A stretch of DNA of 64,000 nucleotides from Anaeramoeba ignava (taxonomy: Eukaryota; Metamonada; Anaeramoebidae). The stretch spans positions 530,001-594,000 of the forward strand of contig JAPDFW010000125.1 of NCBI GenBank assembly GCA_028826165.1, in the 5' to 3' direction. How positions within the stretch are numbered: position 1 is the first letter of the stretch; each line of letters opens with the position of its first letter. Below, one piece after another: positions 36,920 through 47,437 of the stretch. Below the pieces are notes generated by a model. The model was given only the letters and a program-made list of their open reading frames with translations. It searched no databases and was not told where the DNA came from. Made by a program: the position numbers and the translations under genes.

Positions 36920-37790
36920 AAAGAGAAAAAAGAATTAATTTTGAAAAGAAAAAAGAATCAATTTTGAAAAGAGAAAAAGAATAAATTTTGAAAAGAAAAA
37001 AAGAATAAATTTTGGAAAGAGAAAAGAATAAATTTTGAAAAGAAAAAAGAATTAATTTTGAAAAGAAAAAAGAATTAATTTTGAAAAGAAAAGAGAATCA
37101 ATTTTGAAAAGAGAAAAGAATAAATTTTGGAAAGAAAAAAGAATAAATTGGATTGGGAATAGTTTTTATTAATTTTGAAAAGAAAAAAGAATAAATTTTG
37201 AAAAGAAAAAAGAATTAATTTTGAAAAGAAAAAAGAATCAATTTTGAAAAGAAAAAAAGAATCAATTTGGATTGGGAATAGTTTTTATTAATTTTGAAAG
37301 GAGAAAAGAATAAATTTTGAAAAGAAAAAAGAATAAATTTTGAAAAGAGAAAAAGAATTAATTTTGAAAAGAAAAAAAGAATCAATTTGGATTGGGAATA
37401 GTTTTTATTAATTTTGAAAAGAAAAAAGAATAAATTTTGAAAAGAAAAAAGAATAAATTTTGAAAAGAGAAAAAGAATTAATTTTGAAAAGAAAAAAAGA
37501 ATCAATTTGGATTGGGAATAGTTTTTATTAATTTTGAAAAAAAAAAAGAATTAATTTTGAAAAGAAAAAAGAATTAATTTTGAAAAGAGAAAAGAATAAA
37601 TTTTGAAAAGGAAAAAAGAATTAATTTTGAAAAGAAAAAAAGAATAAATTTTGAAAAGAGAAAAGAATAAATTTTGAAAAGAAAAAAGAATAAATTTTGG
37701 AAAGAGAAAAGAATAAATTTTGAAAAGAAAAAAGAATAAATTGGATTGGGAATAGTTTTTATTAATTTTGAAAAGAAAAAAAAATAAATT
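36900..37790. repeat. Tandem repeat seeded from the RasGEF stop-codon region
   Basis: Units of about 17-20 bp (AATTTTGAAAAGARAAAAG) start within the last codons of the RasGEF gene (KNQF-stop) and continue for 0.9 kb. A longer unit of about 120 bp, marked by TTGGATTGGGAATAGTTTTTATT, recurs at 37150, 37267, 37387, 37507 and 37742. Confidence 0.92.
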
Positions 37791-37944
37791 GGATTTTTTT
37801 TTTTGGAAAACTTGAACAAATTAATTTTTGTTTTTTGTTTTTTGAAAAGAAAAAGAAAAAAAGAAAAAAAAGAAAGAAAGAAAAGAAAATTCAATTTGAA
37901 TTTCAAAAGAATGATAATTTGTGAAAGAATAAAAGAGAGTTGGA

Positions 37945-39058
37945 CTACATTGGTGAATATCTTCCAATCATTTTACCGCAAGCACTGCATTTATGTTCTG
38001 CATCTTGAACTAAAATAAAAAAAAACAAAATTAAAACAAAATTAAAAAATTGATTAAAAAAAAAACCGAAAATTTTTTTTTTGCTTTTTTTTATTTTATT
38101 TTACATGTATCAACACAGAAAGGAATTAAACAGCATCCAAGCCAACAACCAAGAAGGCAAAGAATAATACAAAGCATCCAAGCGAGACCTCCAGCAACAT
38201 GTTCTACTTTAGTCATTCCTGTGTGACCACAATGAGGACAAGTAACTTTTGTAGGACTTTTTTTTCAATAATTTTTTATTTTAATTTTAATTTTGGTTTT
38301 AATTTTATTATTAATTTTAATTTTAATTTTAATTATTATTTTTTATTTTAATTTTAATTTTATTTTTTAATTTTAATTATTAATTTTAATTTATTGTTTT
38401 ATTTTAATTTTAATTTTAATTTTAATTTTAATTTTAATTTTAATTTTAATTTTAATTTTAATTTTGTTTTTTAATTTTATTTATTTTTAATTTTAATTTT
38501 AATTTTAATTTTAATTTTAATTTTTATTATTAATTTTAATTTTATTTTTAATTTTAATTTTAATTTTAATTTTAATTTTAATTTTTTATTTTAATTATTA
38601 ATTTTAATTTTAATTTTAATTTAATTTTAATTTTAATTTTATTTATTAAATTTATTTTTATTTTTAATTTTAATTTTAATTTTAATTTTATTTATTAAAT
38701 TTATTTTTATTTTTAATTTATTTTATTAAAAAAGGGAAAAATAAAAAAAAAAGTAAGAAAAAAAAAAAGATAAAACTTACAGCATTCCAAGAGCTTTTGG
38801 GTTAATTGCCTGAACAATTGTTGTCTGTTGCACAGGCTGCATCATTGGCATTGGGCTTGGTTGTTGCATCATCATTGGTTGTTGAATCATTGGTGGTTGG
38901 TAACCTTGTTGGAAATTCGGTTGGAAATTTGGATCCATGCTTTGCATTTGCATTTCTCCTTGTGGATGTGGTAAATTTACTACTGGAAAGTTTTGTGGTT
39001 CTTGAAATGGTGGTCCTTGTTGATTGGGATTCTCTTGATATTGATATGGATATGCCAT
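37945..39058 (-). CDS. LITAF-domain membrane-associated protein, three exons
   Basis: Exons on the minus strand: 39058-38781, 38256-38105 and 38009-37945 (TAG stop), giving 164 residues. Introns are 524 and 95 nt, with donors GTAAGTTTTA and GTAAAATAAA. The first exon is Gln/Pro/Met-rich (about 92 residues, YPYQYQ to NPKALGML). The other two form a LITAF domain: TCPHCG (first CxxC), a hydrophobic segment AWMLCIILCLLGCWLGCCLIP, then FCVDTFQDAEHKCSACG (second CxxC) and MIGRYSPM. LITAF proteins sit monotopically on endosomal/lysosomal membranes with a split zinc site; both CxxC halves are present only after splicing. The residue where many relatives have Cys before the second knuckle is Phe here, created by the splice junction. 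No PPxY motif seen in the N-terminus. Confidence 0.93.
38257..38780 (-). repeat. LITAF-gene intron 1: (TTTTAA)n
   Basis: 524-nt intron of TTTTAA hexamers and A-runs, GTAAGT donor, A-run AG acceptor. It interrupts the gene just before the first zinc knuckle. Confidence 0.88.
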
Positions 39059-39115
39059 CTTTGTTTTGTTTTGTTTTGTGTTTTTAATAAAATAAAAAAA
39101 AAATAATAAAAAATA

Positions 39116-39139
39116 AAAAGAAAAAAATGAAAAAAAAAA
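39116..39139 (-). promoter_or_regulatory. Candidate promoter element upstream of the LITAF-domain gene
   Basis: Minus-strand reading is T-run, CATTTTTTTCTTTTT, about 58-81 nt before the ATG, essentially the same word found directly before the RCC1-BTB genes. Confidence 0.42.
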
Positions 39140-39259
39140 TTAAAAAATTTTTGTTTTTTTTGTTTTTTTTGATCAATTAATTTTTTTTTAATCTTTTTTT
39201 TATTTTTTTTTTGTTTTGTCTGTTAAAACCCCTTCAAAAACCATTTTTACCTCAAAAAT

Positions 39260-41565
39260 CCAAATTTAAAATTAAAAATCCAAATCAATCCAAATTTAAT
39301 TCAATTCAAATTCAATTCAAATCTATTTCAAATCAATATTTAAATCTATTCCAAATCAATTTCTAAATCAATTTCCAAATCAATTTTTAAATCAATATTT
39401 AAATCAATAATTAAATCAATATTCAAATCAATATTTAAATCAATATTTAAATCAATTTTTAAATCAATATTTAAATCAATTTTTAAATCAATATTTAAAT
39501 CAATATTTAAATCAATTTTTAAATCAATTTCTAAATCAATTTTTAAATCAATTTCCAAATCAATATTTAAATCAATTTCTAAATCAATATTTAAATCAAT
39601 TTCCAAATCAATATTTAAATCAATTTTTAAATAAATTTTTAAATCAATTTTTAAATCAATATTTAAATCAATATTTAAATCAATATTTAAATCAATTTTT
39701 AAATCAATATTTAAATCAATATTTAAATCAATATTTAAATCAATATTTAAATCAATATTTAAATCAATTTCCAAATCAATTTCCAAATCAATTTCCAAAT
39801 CAATATTTAAATCCAAATTTAAATCAATATTTAAATCAATTTTTAAATCAATTTTTAAATCAATATTTAAATCAAATATTTAAATCAATATTTAAATCAA
39901 TATTTAAATCAATTTTTAAATCAATTTTTAAATCAATATTTAAATCAATTTTTAAATCAATATTTAAATCAATATTTAAATCAATATTTATATCAATATT
40001 TATATCAATATTTAAATCAATTTTTAAATCAATTTTTAAATCAATTTTTAAATCAAATTTTTAAATCAATATTTAAATTAAAATTAAAATCAAATATTTA
40101 AATCAATATTTAAATCAAATATTTAAATCAATATTTAAATCAATATTTAAATCAATTTTAAATCAATTTTTAAATCAATTTTTAAATCAATATTTAAATC
40201 AATATTTAAATCAATATTTAAATCAATATTTAAATCAAATTTTTAAATCAATATTTAAATCAATTTTTAAATCAATATTTAAATCAATATTTAAATCAAT
40301 TTTTAAATCAAAATTAAAATTAAAATTAAAATTAAAATTAAAATTAAAATCAAAATTAAAATCAATTTTTAAATCAATATTTAAATCAATATTTAAATCA
40401 ATATTTAAATCAATATTTAAATCAATATTTAAATCAATTTTTAAATCAATATTTAAATCAATATTTAAATCAATATTTTAAATCAATTTTTAAATCAATT
40501 TTTAAATCAATTTTTAAATCAATATTTAAATCAATATTTAAATCAATATTTAAATCAATATTTAAATCAATATTTAAATCAATATTTAAATCAATATTTA
40601 AATCAATATTTAAATCAATATTTAAATCAATTTTTAAATCAATTTTTAAATCAATTTTTAAATTAATTTTTAAATCAATTTCCAAATCAATTTTTAAATC
40701 AATATTTAAATCAATATTTAAATCAATATTTAAATCAATATTTAAATCAATTTTTAAATCAATTTTTAAATCAATATTTAAATCAATATTTAAATCAATA
40801 TTTAAATCAATATTTAAATCAATATTTAAATCAATATTTAAATCAATATTTAAATCAATATTTAAATAAATATTTAAATAAATATTTAAATCAATATTTA
40901 AATCAATATTAAAATCAATATTTAAATCAATATTTAAATCAATTTTTAAATCAATTTTTAAATTAATTTTTAAATCAATTTTTAAATCAATATTTAAATC
41001 AATATTTAAATCAATTTTTAAATCAATATTAAAATCAATATTTAAATCAATATTAAAATAAATATTTAAATCAATTTTTAAATCAATATTTAAATAAATA
41101 TTTAAATCAATTTTTAAATCAATTTCTAAATTAATTTTTAAATCAATATTTAAATCAATATTTAAATCAATATTTAAATCAATATTTAAATCAATTTTTA
41201 AATTAATATTTAAATCAATATTTAAATCAATATTAAAATCAAAATTTAAATCAATTTTTAAATCAATTTTTAAATCAATATTTAAATCAATTTTTAAATC
41301 AATATTTAAATCAATTTTTAAATCAATATTTAAATCAATATTTAAATCAATATTTAAATCAATATTTAAATCAATATTTAAATCAATTTTTAAATCAATA
41401 TTTAAATCAATATTTAAATCAATATTTAAATCAATTTTTAAATCAATTTTTAAATAAATATTTAAATCAAATTTTAAATCAATTTTTAAATCAATATTTA
41501 AATCAATTTCCAAATCAATATTAAAATCAAAATCAAAATCAAAATCAAAATTCAAAATTAAAATC
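39260..41565. repeat. 2.3-kb satellite, 12-bp units (ATTTAAATCAAT)
   Basis: Dodecamer array AAATCAATATTT / AAATCAATTTTT with point variants, running to within about 25 bp of the leader of the first RCC1-BTB gene. Minus-strand open frames read only NIDLKIDL repeats. Confidence 0.96.
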
Positions 41566-41587
41566 AAAATTAAAAATTCCAAAAAAT

Positions 41588-41613
41588 ATTTTTTCATTTT
41601 TTTTCTTTTCAAA
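41588..41613 (+). promoter_or_regulatory. Leader/promoter element, RCC1-BTB copy 1
   Basis: TTTTCATTTTTTTTCTTTTC followed directly by AAA-ATG-AATG. Present before all seven paralogues. Confidence 0.45.
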
Positions 41614-43413
41614 ATGAATGAAATCATATTTTTTGGTTCAAATCGAAAACCTAAATTTATAAAAAATGAACCAAATAAAATAATAAAACCAATTCAATTT
41701 AAATTTGAAAATGAAAATGAAAATGAAAATGAAAAACAAATTAAACAAATTTCAACAGGTTATTATTCAACAATTTTCCTTTTTAAAAATGGAAAAGCAA
41801 TAGAATATTTAAATGAAAATGATTCAAAACAAAATGCTGAAAAAATCCAAATTGAAGAAAATATTCAAAAAGTAACTGTTGGTTGGGATAATGAAGCTAT
41901 TTTAACAATAGAAGGAAATGTATTTGCAAAAGGATATGATGTTAATCCAAATAATCCAAATGAATTTATCAATATTTCATCATTAATTGAAGATAAAAAT
42001 GATAGAATAATTCAAGATATTGTTTCTGGAAGAAATTCAATTTATTTATTAACTTTAAATCAAAATGTTTATGGAATTGGTTCAAATGATTATGGTCAAC
42101 TTGGTTTAGATTCTGAAACACTTAATAGAACAGAAAAACCAATTTTAATGATGAAAAATGTTTCTAAAATATTTTCAGGAATTGTTTCTTATCATGTTTT
42201 TCTTTTAAATTCAAATCAAGAATTATTTGGATGCGGTAATAATGAACAAGGTCAACTTGGATTAGGAGAATCAAAACAAGAATTCAAAATCCAAAAATTA
42301 ACTCAAATCCAAAATATTCCAAAATGTAAAATAATTGATATTCAATGCGGATATGTTCATTCAATAATGTTGATTGAAAATGAAGATCAAAATCCAAAAA
42401 GAAAACTTTATTCATGTGGAAATTATAAATTCAATGGACTTGGCAAATATGAACATAGTTATGAATTTACTGAAATCAAATCATCTTTATTTGATGATGA
42501 TAATATTCTTGAAATTTCTTGTGGGATATTTCATAATTTGATTTTAACTTCCAATTCAAAATTAATCGGATTTGGAGATAATTATTCTGGTCAATTAGGA
42601 ACTGAAGATACAAATTATCAATCAATTCCAATTCAAATTGAACTTCCTAAATTAAGATTTAATGAAGATATTTCTAATTATCATATTTTTTGTGGATATG
42701 AAAAATCATTTCTTTATTATTCTCCTCTTTCTTTTTCTAATCTTGAAGAAGATTTGATAAAATTATTTAGAAGAAAAGAATTTTGTGATATTTCATTTAA
42801 AACAGAAAATGGAGAAATAATTGAAGCTCATAAATTAATATTGAAATATAGATTAAATCAAAATCAAAATCAAATTGAAAAACTTCAAGAAATTATTTCA
42901 AAAAAATCAATTAAAGAATCTAATCAAATATTTGAAATGATTTATTCAAATAATTCCAAAATAAATCTAAAATTATATTCAGAAATTAAAGAAATTATAA
43001 ATTCAAATGAAAAAATTGAAGAAACAATGAAAAGAATTTATTTAAATGAAAATGAAAATGAAAATGAAAATGAAAATGAAAAAGATTTTATAATTGAAAG
43101 AAAAGAAAAACAATATAAATTTCCAAAATTAATATTAATAATGAGAAGTGAATTATATCGAGGAATGTTTTTATCTGTAACAGAAGATAAATCAAATAAA
43201 GTTACAGATTATAGTGAATTAAGTAATAAATCATTTCAAATATTAGAATATTGGATTTATTCAAATCAAATTAAAGATGAAATCCAAATTACACAAGAAA
43301 TCATTGATGAAATTAAAATTGGAATTGATTATTTTCAATTAAATCAAACAAATCCAAATTTATTTGATTTATTAATTAACAAATTTAATAATAAAAATCA
43401 AAATCAAAATTAA
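41614..43413 (+). CDS. RCC1-repeat + tandem BTB protein, copy 1
   Basis: 599 residues. Residues 1-370 form RCC1-type beta-propeller repeats, with GQLGL at 161-165, 213-217 and GQLG at 326-329. A first BTB-like segment starts at about 378 (LEEDLIKLFRRKEFCDISF ... AHKLIL). A second starts at about 488 (DFIIERKEKQYKFPKLILIMRSELYRGMF) and ends with a three-helix tail. BTB proteins with a propeller commonly act as Cullin-3 substrate adaptors; that role is inferred. An Asn-Glu run (32-40) follows the conserved KPIQFKF. No introns. It ends NKNQNQN where the repeat that follows turns CAA into TAA. This copy has the unusual VGWDNEAIL and ISCGIFHN blade loops. Confidence 0.92.
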   Translation: MNEIIFFGSNRKPKFIKNEPNKIIKPIQFKFENENENENEKQIKQISTGYYSTIFLFKNGKAIEYLNENDSKQNAEKIQIEENIQKVTVGWDNEAILTIEGNVFAKGYDVNPNNPNEFINISSLIEDKNDRIIQDIVSGRNSIYLLTLNQNVYGIGSNDYGQLGLDSETLNRTEKPILMMKNVSKIFSGIVSYHVFLLNSNQELFGCGNNEQGQLGLGESKQEFKIQKLTQIQNIPKCKIIDIQCGYVHSIMLIENEDQNPKRKLYSCGNYKFNGLGKYEHSYEFTEIKSSLFDDDNILEISCGIFHNLILTSNSKLIGFGDNYSGQLGTEDTNYQSIPIQIELPKLRFNEDISNYHIFCGYEKSFLYYSPLSFSNLEEDLIKLFRRKEFCDISFKTENGEIIEAHKLILKYRLNQNQNQIEKLQEIISKKSIKESNQIFEMIYSNNSKINLKLYSEIKEIINSNEKIEETMKRIYLNENENENENENEKDFIIERKEKQYKFPKLILIMRSELYRGMFLSVTEDKSNKVTDYSELSNKSFQILEYWIYSNQIKDEIQITQEIIDEIKIGIDYFQLNQTNPNLFDLLINKFNNKNQNQN

Positions 43414-43646
43414 AATTAAAATTAAAATTAAAATTAAAATTAAAATTAAAATTAAAATTAAAATTAAAATTAAAATTAAAATTAAAATCAAAATTAAAAT
43501 TAAAATTAAAATTTAAATTAAAATCAAAATCAAAATCAAAATTAAAATCAAAATTAAAATCAAAATGAAAATTAAAATCAAAATTAAAATTAAAATCAAA
43601 ATTAAAATCAAAATTAAAATCAAAATTAAAATCAAAATTCCAAAAT
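43414..43646. repeat. (AAAATT/AAAATC)n between RCC1-BTB copies 1 and 2
   Basis: Hexamer array continuous with the Asn-Gln codons at the end of copy 1; every AAAATT unit gives TAA in that frame. Confidence 0.92.
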
Positions 43647-43673
43647 TATTTTTTCATTTTTTTCTTTTTAAAA
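43647..43673 (+). promoter_or_regulatory. Leader/promoter element, RCC1-BTB copy 2
   Basis: TTTTTTCATTTTTTTCTTTTTA + AAA directly before ATGAATG; one T/A change from the common C-AAAA junction. Confidence 0.45.
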
Positions 43674-45446
43674 ATGAATGAAATTTTATTTTTTGGTCAG
43701 AATCAATATCCAAAATTTATTAAAAACAAATCAAATGAAATAAAAAAACCAATTCAATTTAAATTTGAAAAACAAAATGAAAATGAAAAACAAATTAAAC
43801 AAATTGCATCAAGTTATTATTCAACAATTTTCCTTTTTGAAAATGGAAAAGCAATAGAATATCTAAATGAAAATGATTCAAATGAAAATTCTGAAAAAAT
43901 TCAAATTGAAGAAAATATTCAAAAAGTATCTGTTGGTTATCAAAATGAAGCTATTTTAACAATAGAAGGAAATGTATTTGCCAAAGGATATGATATTAAT
44001 TCAAAAAATCCAAATGAATTTATCAATATTTCATCATTAATTGAAGATACAAATGATAGAATAATTCAAGATATTGTTTCTGGATATCAAACAATTTATT
44101 TATTAACTTCAAATCAAAATACTTATGGAATTGGTTACAATTTTGATGGCCAACTTGGTTTTGATTCTGTAACACTTAAAAGAACAGAAAAACCAATTTT
44201 AATGATGAAAAATGTTTCTAAAATATTTTCAGGAAATTGTTCTAATCATATTTTTCTTTTAAATTCAAATCAAGAATTATTTGGATGTGGAAATAATGAA
44301 GATAGTCAAATTGGATTAGGAGAATCAAGAAAACAAGAATTCAAAATCCAAAAACTAATCAAAATCCAAAATATTCCAAAAGGCAAAATAATTGATATTC
44401 AATCTAGTGTTTCTTTTTCAATAATGTTGATTGAAAATGAAAATCCAAAAAGAAAACTTTATTCATGTGGAAATTATAAATTCAATGGACTTGGCAAATA
44501 TGAACATAGTTATGAATTTACTGAAATCAAATCATCTTTATTTGAAAATGATGATGATATTCTTGATTTTTCTGTTGGAAATGCTCATACTTTGGTTTTA
44601 ACTTCCAATTCAAAATTAATAGTATTTGGATATAATTCCGATGGTCAATTAGGAACTGGAAATACAAAAAATCAATATTCTCCAATTCAAATTGAACTTC
44701 CTAAATTAAGATTTAATGAAAATATTTCTAATTATCATGTTTATTGTGAAGATAATAGATCATTTCTTTATTATTCTCCTTCTTTTTCCAATCTTGAAGA
44801 AGATTTGATAAGGCTATTTAGAAGAAAAGAATTTTGTGACATTTCATTTAAAACAGAAAATGGAGAAATAATTGAAGCTCATAAATTAATATTGAAATAT
44901 AGATTAAATCAAAATCAAAATCAAAATCAAATTGAAATTGAAAAACTTCAAGAAATTATTTCAAATAAATCAATTAAAGAATCAAATCAAATATTTGAAA
45001 TGATTTATTCAAACAATTCCAAAATAAATCCAAAATTATATTATGAAATTAAAGAAATTATAAATTTAAATGAAAAAATTGAAGAAACAATGAAAAGAAT
45101 TTATTTAAATGAAAATGAAAATGAAAAAGATTTTATAATTGAAAGAAAAGAAAAACAATATAAATTTCCTAAATTAATATTAATAATGAGAAGTGAATTA
45201 TATCGAGGAATGTTTTTATCTGTAATAAATGATACTTCTAATAAAGTTACAGATTATAGCGAATTAAGTAATAAATCATTTCAAATATTTGAATATTGGA
45301 TTTATTCAAATCAAATTAAAGATGGAATTCAAATTACAAAAGAAATAATTGAAGAAATTGAAATTGGAATTGATTATTTTCAATTAAATCAAACAAATCC
45401 AAATTTATTTGATTTATTAATTAAAAAATTTAATAATCAAAATTAA
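43674..45446 (+). CDS. RCC1-repeat + tandem BTB protein, copy 2
   Basis: 590 residues, same plan as copy 1. Blade loops that differ include IASSYYSTIFL, VSGYQTIYLL, GIGYNFDGQLG, FSGNCSNHIFLL, IQSSVSFSIMLI and YHVYCEDNRSFLY. The segment SCGNYKFNGLGKYEHSYEF is identical to copy 1, suggesting conversion there. Both BTB segments are almost unchanged. It ends NNQN. It lies 260 bp downstream of copy 1 in the same orientation and carries its own leader, so it is probably transcribed separately. Confidence 0.92.
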   Translation: MNEILFFGQNQYPKFIKNKSNEIKKPIQFKFEKQNENEKQIKQIASSYYSTIFLFENGKAIEYLNENDSNENSEKIQIEENIQKVSVGYQNEAILTIEGNVFAKGYDINSKNPNEFINISSLIEDTNDRIIQDIVSGYQTIYLLTSNQNTYGIGYNFDGQLGFDSVTLKRTEKPILMMKNVSKIFSGNCSNHIFLLNSNQELFGCGNNEDSQIGLGESRKQEFKIQKLIKIQNIPKGKIIDIQSSVSFSIMLIENENPKRKLYSCGNYKFNGLGKYEHSYEFTEIKSSLFENDDDILDFSVGNAHTLVLTSNSKLIVFGYNSDGQLGTGNTKNQYSPIQIELPKLRFNENISNYHVYCEDNRSFLYYSPSFSNLEEDLIRLFRRKEFCDISFKTENGEIIEAHKLILKYRLNQNQNQNQIEIEKLQEIISNKSIKESNQIFEMIYSNNSKINPKLYYEIKEIINLNEKIEETMKRIYLNENENEKDFIIERKEKQYKFPKLILIMRSELYRGMFLSVINDTSNKVTDYSELSNKSFQIFEYWIYSNQIKDGIQITKEIIEEIEIGIDYFQLNQTNPNLFDLLIKKFNNQN

Positions 45447-45608
45447 AATTAAAATTTAAATTAAAATTAAAATTAAAATTAAAATTAAAAATTAAAATTA
45501 AAATCAAAATTAAATTTAAAATTAAAATTAAAATCAAAATTAAAATCAAAATTAAAATTAAAATTAAAATTGAAATTAAAATCAAAATTAAAATTAAAAT
45601 TCCAAAAT
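45447..45608. repeat. (AAAATT/AAAATC)n between RCC1-BTB copies 2 and 3
   Basis: Short hexamer array of the same type as the other intergenic spacers of this family. Confidence 0.9.
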
Positions 45609-45636
45609 TATTTTTTCATTTTTTTTCTTTTCAAAA
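45609..45636 (+). promoter_or_regulatory. Leader/promoter element, RCC1-BTB copy 3
   Basis: TTTTTTCATTTTTTTTCTTTTC + AAAA directly before ATGAATG. Confidence 0.45.
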
Positions 45637-47424
45637 ATGAATGAAATTATATTTTTTGGTGAAAATAAATATCCAAAATTTATCAAAAATAAATCAAATG
45701 AAATAAAAAAACCAATTCAATTTAAATTTGAAAATGAAAATGAAAAACAAATTAAACAAATTTCATCAAGTTTTTTTTCAACAATTTTCCTTTTTGAAAA
45801 TGGAAAAGCAATAGAATATTTAAGATTTTCAAAACAAAATCCTGAAAAAATCCAAATTGAAAATATTCAAAAAGTAACTGTTGGTTATCAAAATGAAGCT
45901 ATTTTAACAATAGAAGGAAATGTATTTGCAAAAGGAAGAGATATTAATCCAAAAAATCCAAAAGAATTTATCAATATTTCATCATTAATTGAAGATAAAA
46001 ATGATAGAATAATTGAAGATATTGTTTCTGGATCTTATTCAATTTACTTATTAACTTCAAATCAAAATGTTTATGGAATTGGTTCAAATGAATATGGTCA
46101 ACTTGGTTTAGATTCTGTAACACTTAAAAGAACAGAAAAACCAATTTTAATGATGAAAAATGTTTCTAAAATATTTTCAGGAAATTCTTCAAAACATATT
46201 TTTCTTTTAAATTCAAATCAAGAATTATTTGGATGCGGTGATAATACTTCTCTTCAACTTGGATTAGGAGAATCAAGAAAAGAAGAAAAAATCCAAAAAT
46301 TAACCAAAATTCAAAATATTCCAAAAGGCAAAATAATTGATATTCAATGTGGATATTCTCATTCAATAATGTTGATTGAAAATGAAAATGAAGATGAAAA
46401 TCCAAAAAGAAAACTTTATTCATGTGGAGACTCTCAATGGAATGGACTTGACAGATATCAAAGTACTTATGAATTTACTGAAATCAAATCATCTTTATTT
46501 GAAAATGATAATAATATTCTTGATTTTTCTGTTGGATGTTTTCATACTTTGGTTTTAACTTCCAATTCAAAATTAATAGTATTTGGAGGAAATTTTTCTG
46601 GACAATTAGGAACTGGAGATACAAAAAATCAATATTCTCCAATTCAAATTAGACTTCCTAAATTAAGATTTAATGAAGAAATTTCCAATTATCATATTTC
46701 TTGTGGATATTACAAATCATTTCTTTATTATTCTCCTTTTCTTTCTTCTTTTTCCAATCTTGAAGAAGATTTGATAAAATTATTTAGAAGAAAAGAATTT
46801 TGTGATATTTCATTTAAAACAGAAAATGGAGAAACAATCTCAGCTCATAAATTAATATTGAAATATAGATTAAATCAAAATCAAATTGAAATTGAAAAAC
46901 TTCAAGAAATTATTTCAAAGAAATCAATTAAAGAATCAAATCAAATATTTGAAATGATTTATTCAAACAATTCCAAAATAAATCCAATATTATATTCTGA
47001 AATTAAAGAAATTATAAATTCAAATGAAAAAATTGAAGAAACAATGAAAAGAATTTATTTAAATGAAAATAAAAAAGATTTTATAATTGAAAGAAAAGAA
47101 AAACAATATAAATTTCCTAAATTAATATTAATAATGAGAAGTGAATTATATCGAGGAATGTTTTTATCTGTAACAAATGATACTTCTAATAAAGTTACAG
47201 ATTATAGTGAATTAAGTAATAAATCATTTCAAATATTTGAATATTGGATTTATTCAAATCAAATTAAAGATGAAATTCAAATTACAAAAGAAATAATTGA
47301 TGAAATTAAAATTGGAATTGATTATTTTCAATTAAATCAAACAAATCCAAATTTATTTGATTTATTAACTAGGAAATTTAATAATCAAAATGAAAAAAAT
47401 AAAGAAAACTGTTTAATTTTTTAA
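45637..47424 (+). CDS. RCC1-repeat + tandem BTB protein with CaaX-like tail, copy 3
   Basis: 595 residues, same plan. Shorter after EYL (RFSKQNPEKIQIENIQ). Blade loops: ISSSFFSTIFL, VSGSYSIYLL, FSGNSSKHIFLL, GDNTSLQLGLG, FSVGCFHTLVL. The first BTB has ETISAHKLIL where the other copies have EIIEAHKLIL. The C-terminus NNQNEKNKENCLIF ends in CLIF, a CaaX-type prenylation box whose final Phe would favour geranylgeranylation (inferred from the general rule). It is the only paralogue with this tail in frame. Its stop codon lies 13 bp from the stop codon of the convergent helicase gene. Confidence 0.92.
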   Translation: MNEIIFFGENKYPKFIKNKSNEIKKPIQFKFENENEKQIKQISSSFFSTIFLFENGKAIEYLRFSKQNPEKIQIENIQKVTVGYQNEAILTIEGNVFAKGRDINPKNPKEFINISSLIEDKNDRIIEDIVSGSYSIYLLTSNQNVYGIGSNEYGQLGLDSVTLKRTEKPILMMKNVSKIFSGNSSKHIFLLNSNQELFGCGDNTSLQLGLGESRKEEKIQKLTKIQNIPKGKIIDIQCGYSHSIMLIENENEDENPKRKLYSCGDSQWNGLDRYQSTYEFTEIKSSLFENDNNILDFSVGCFHTLVLTSNSKLIVFGGNFSGQLGTGDTKNQYSPIQIRLPKLRFNEEISNYHISCGYYKSFLYYSPFLSSFSNLEEDLIKLFRRKEFCDISFKTENGETISAHKLILKYRLNQNQIEIEKLQEIISKKSIKESNQIFEMIYSNNSKINPILYSEIKEIINSNEKIEETMKRIYLNENKKDFIIERKEKQYKFPKLILIMRSELYRGMFLSVTNDTSNKVTDYSELSNKSFQIFEYWIYSNQIKDEIQITKEIIDEIKIGIDYFQLNQTNPNLFDLLTRKFNNQNEKNKENCLIF

Positions 47425-47437
47425 ATAAAAAATAAAA

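Noticed and set aside
39346-41627. Minus-strand frames of NIDLKIDL repeats (156 and 385 codons)
   Set aside because: Translation of the 12-bp ATTTAAATCAAT satellite. The apparent start lies in the reverse complement of the RCC1-BTB leader.
43414-43660. UAA read as Gln (ciliate-like code), which would turn AAAATT arrays into Asn-Gln coding tails
   Set aside because: The four-TM genes, the helicase and RCC1-BTB copy 3 end at TAA right after conserved C-termini. Conserved domains elsewhere contain no in-frame TAA. TGA and TAG also act as stops.
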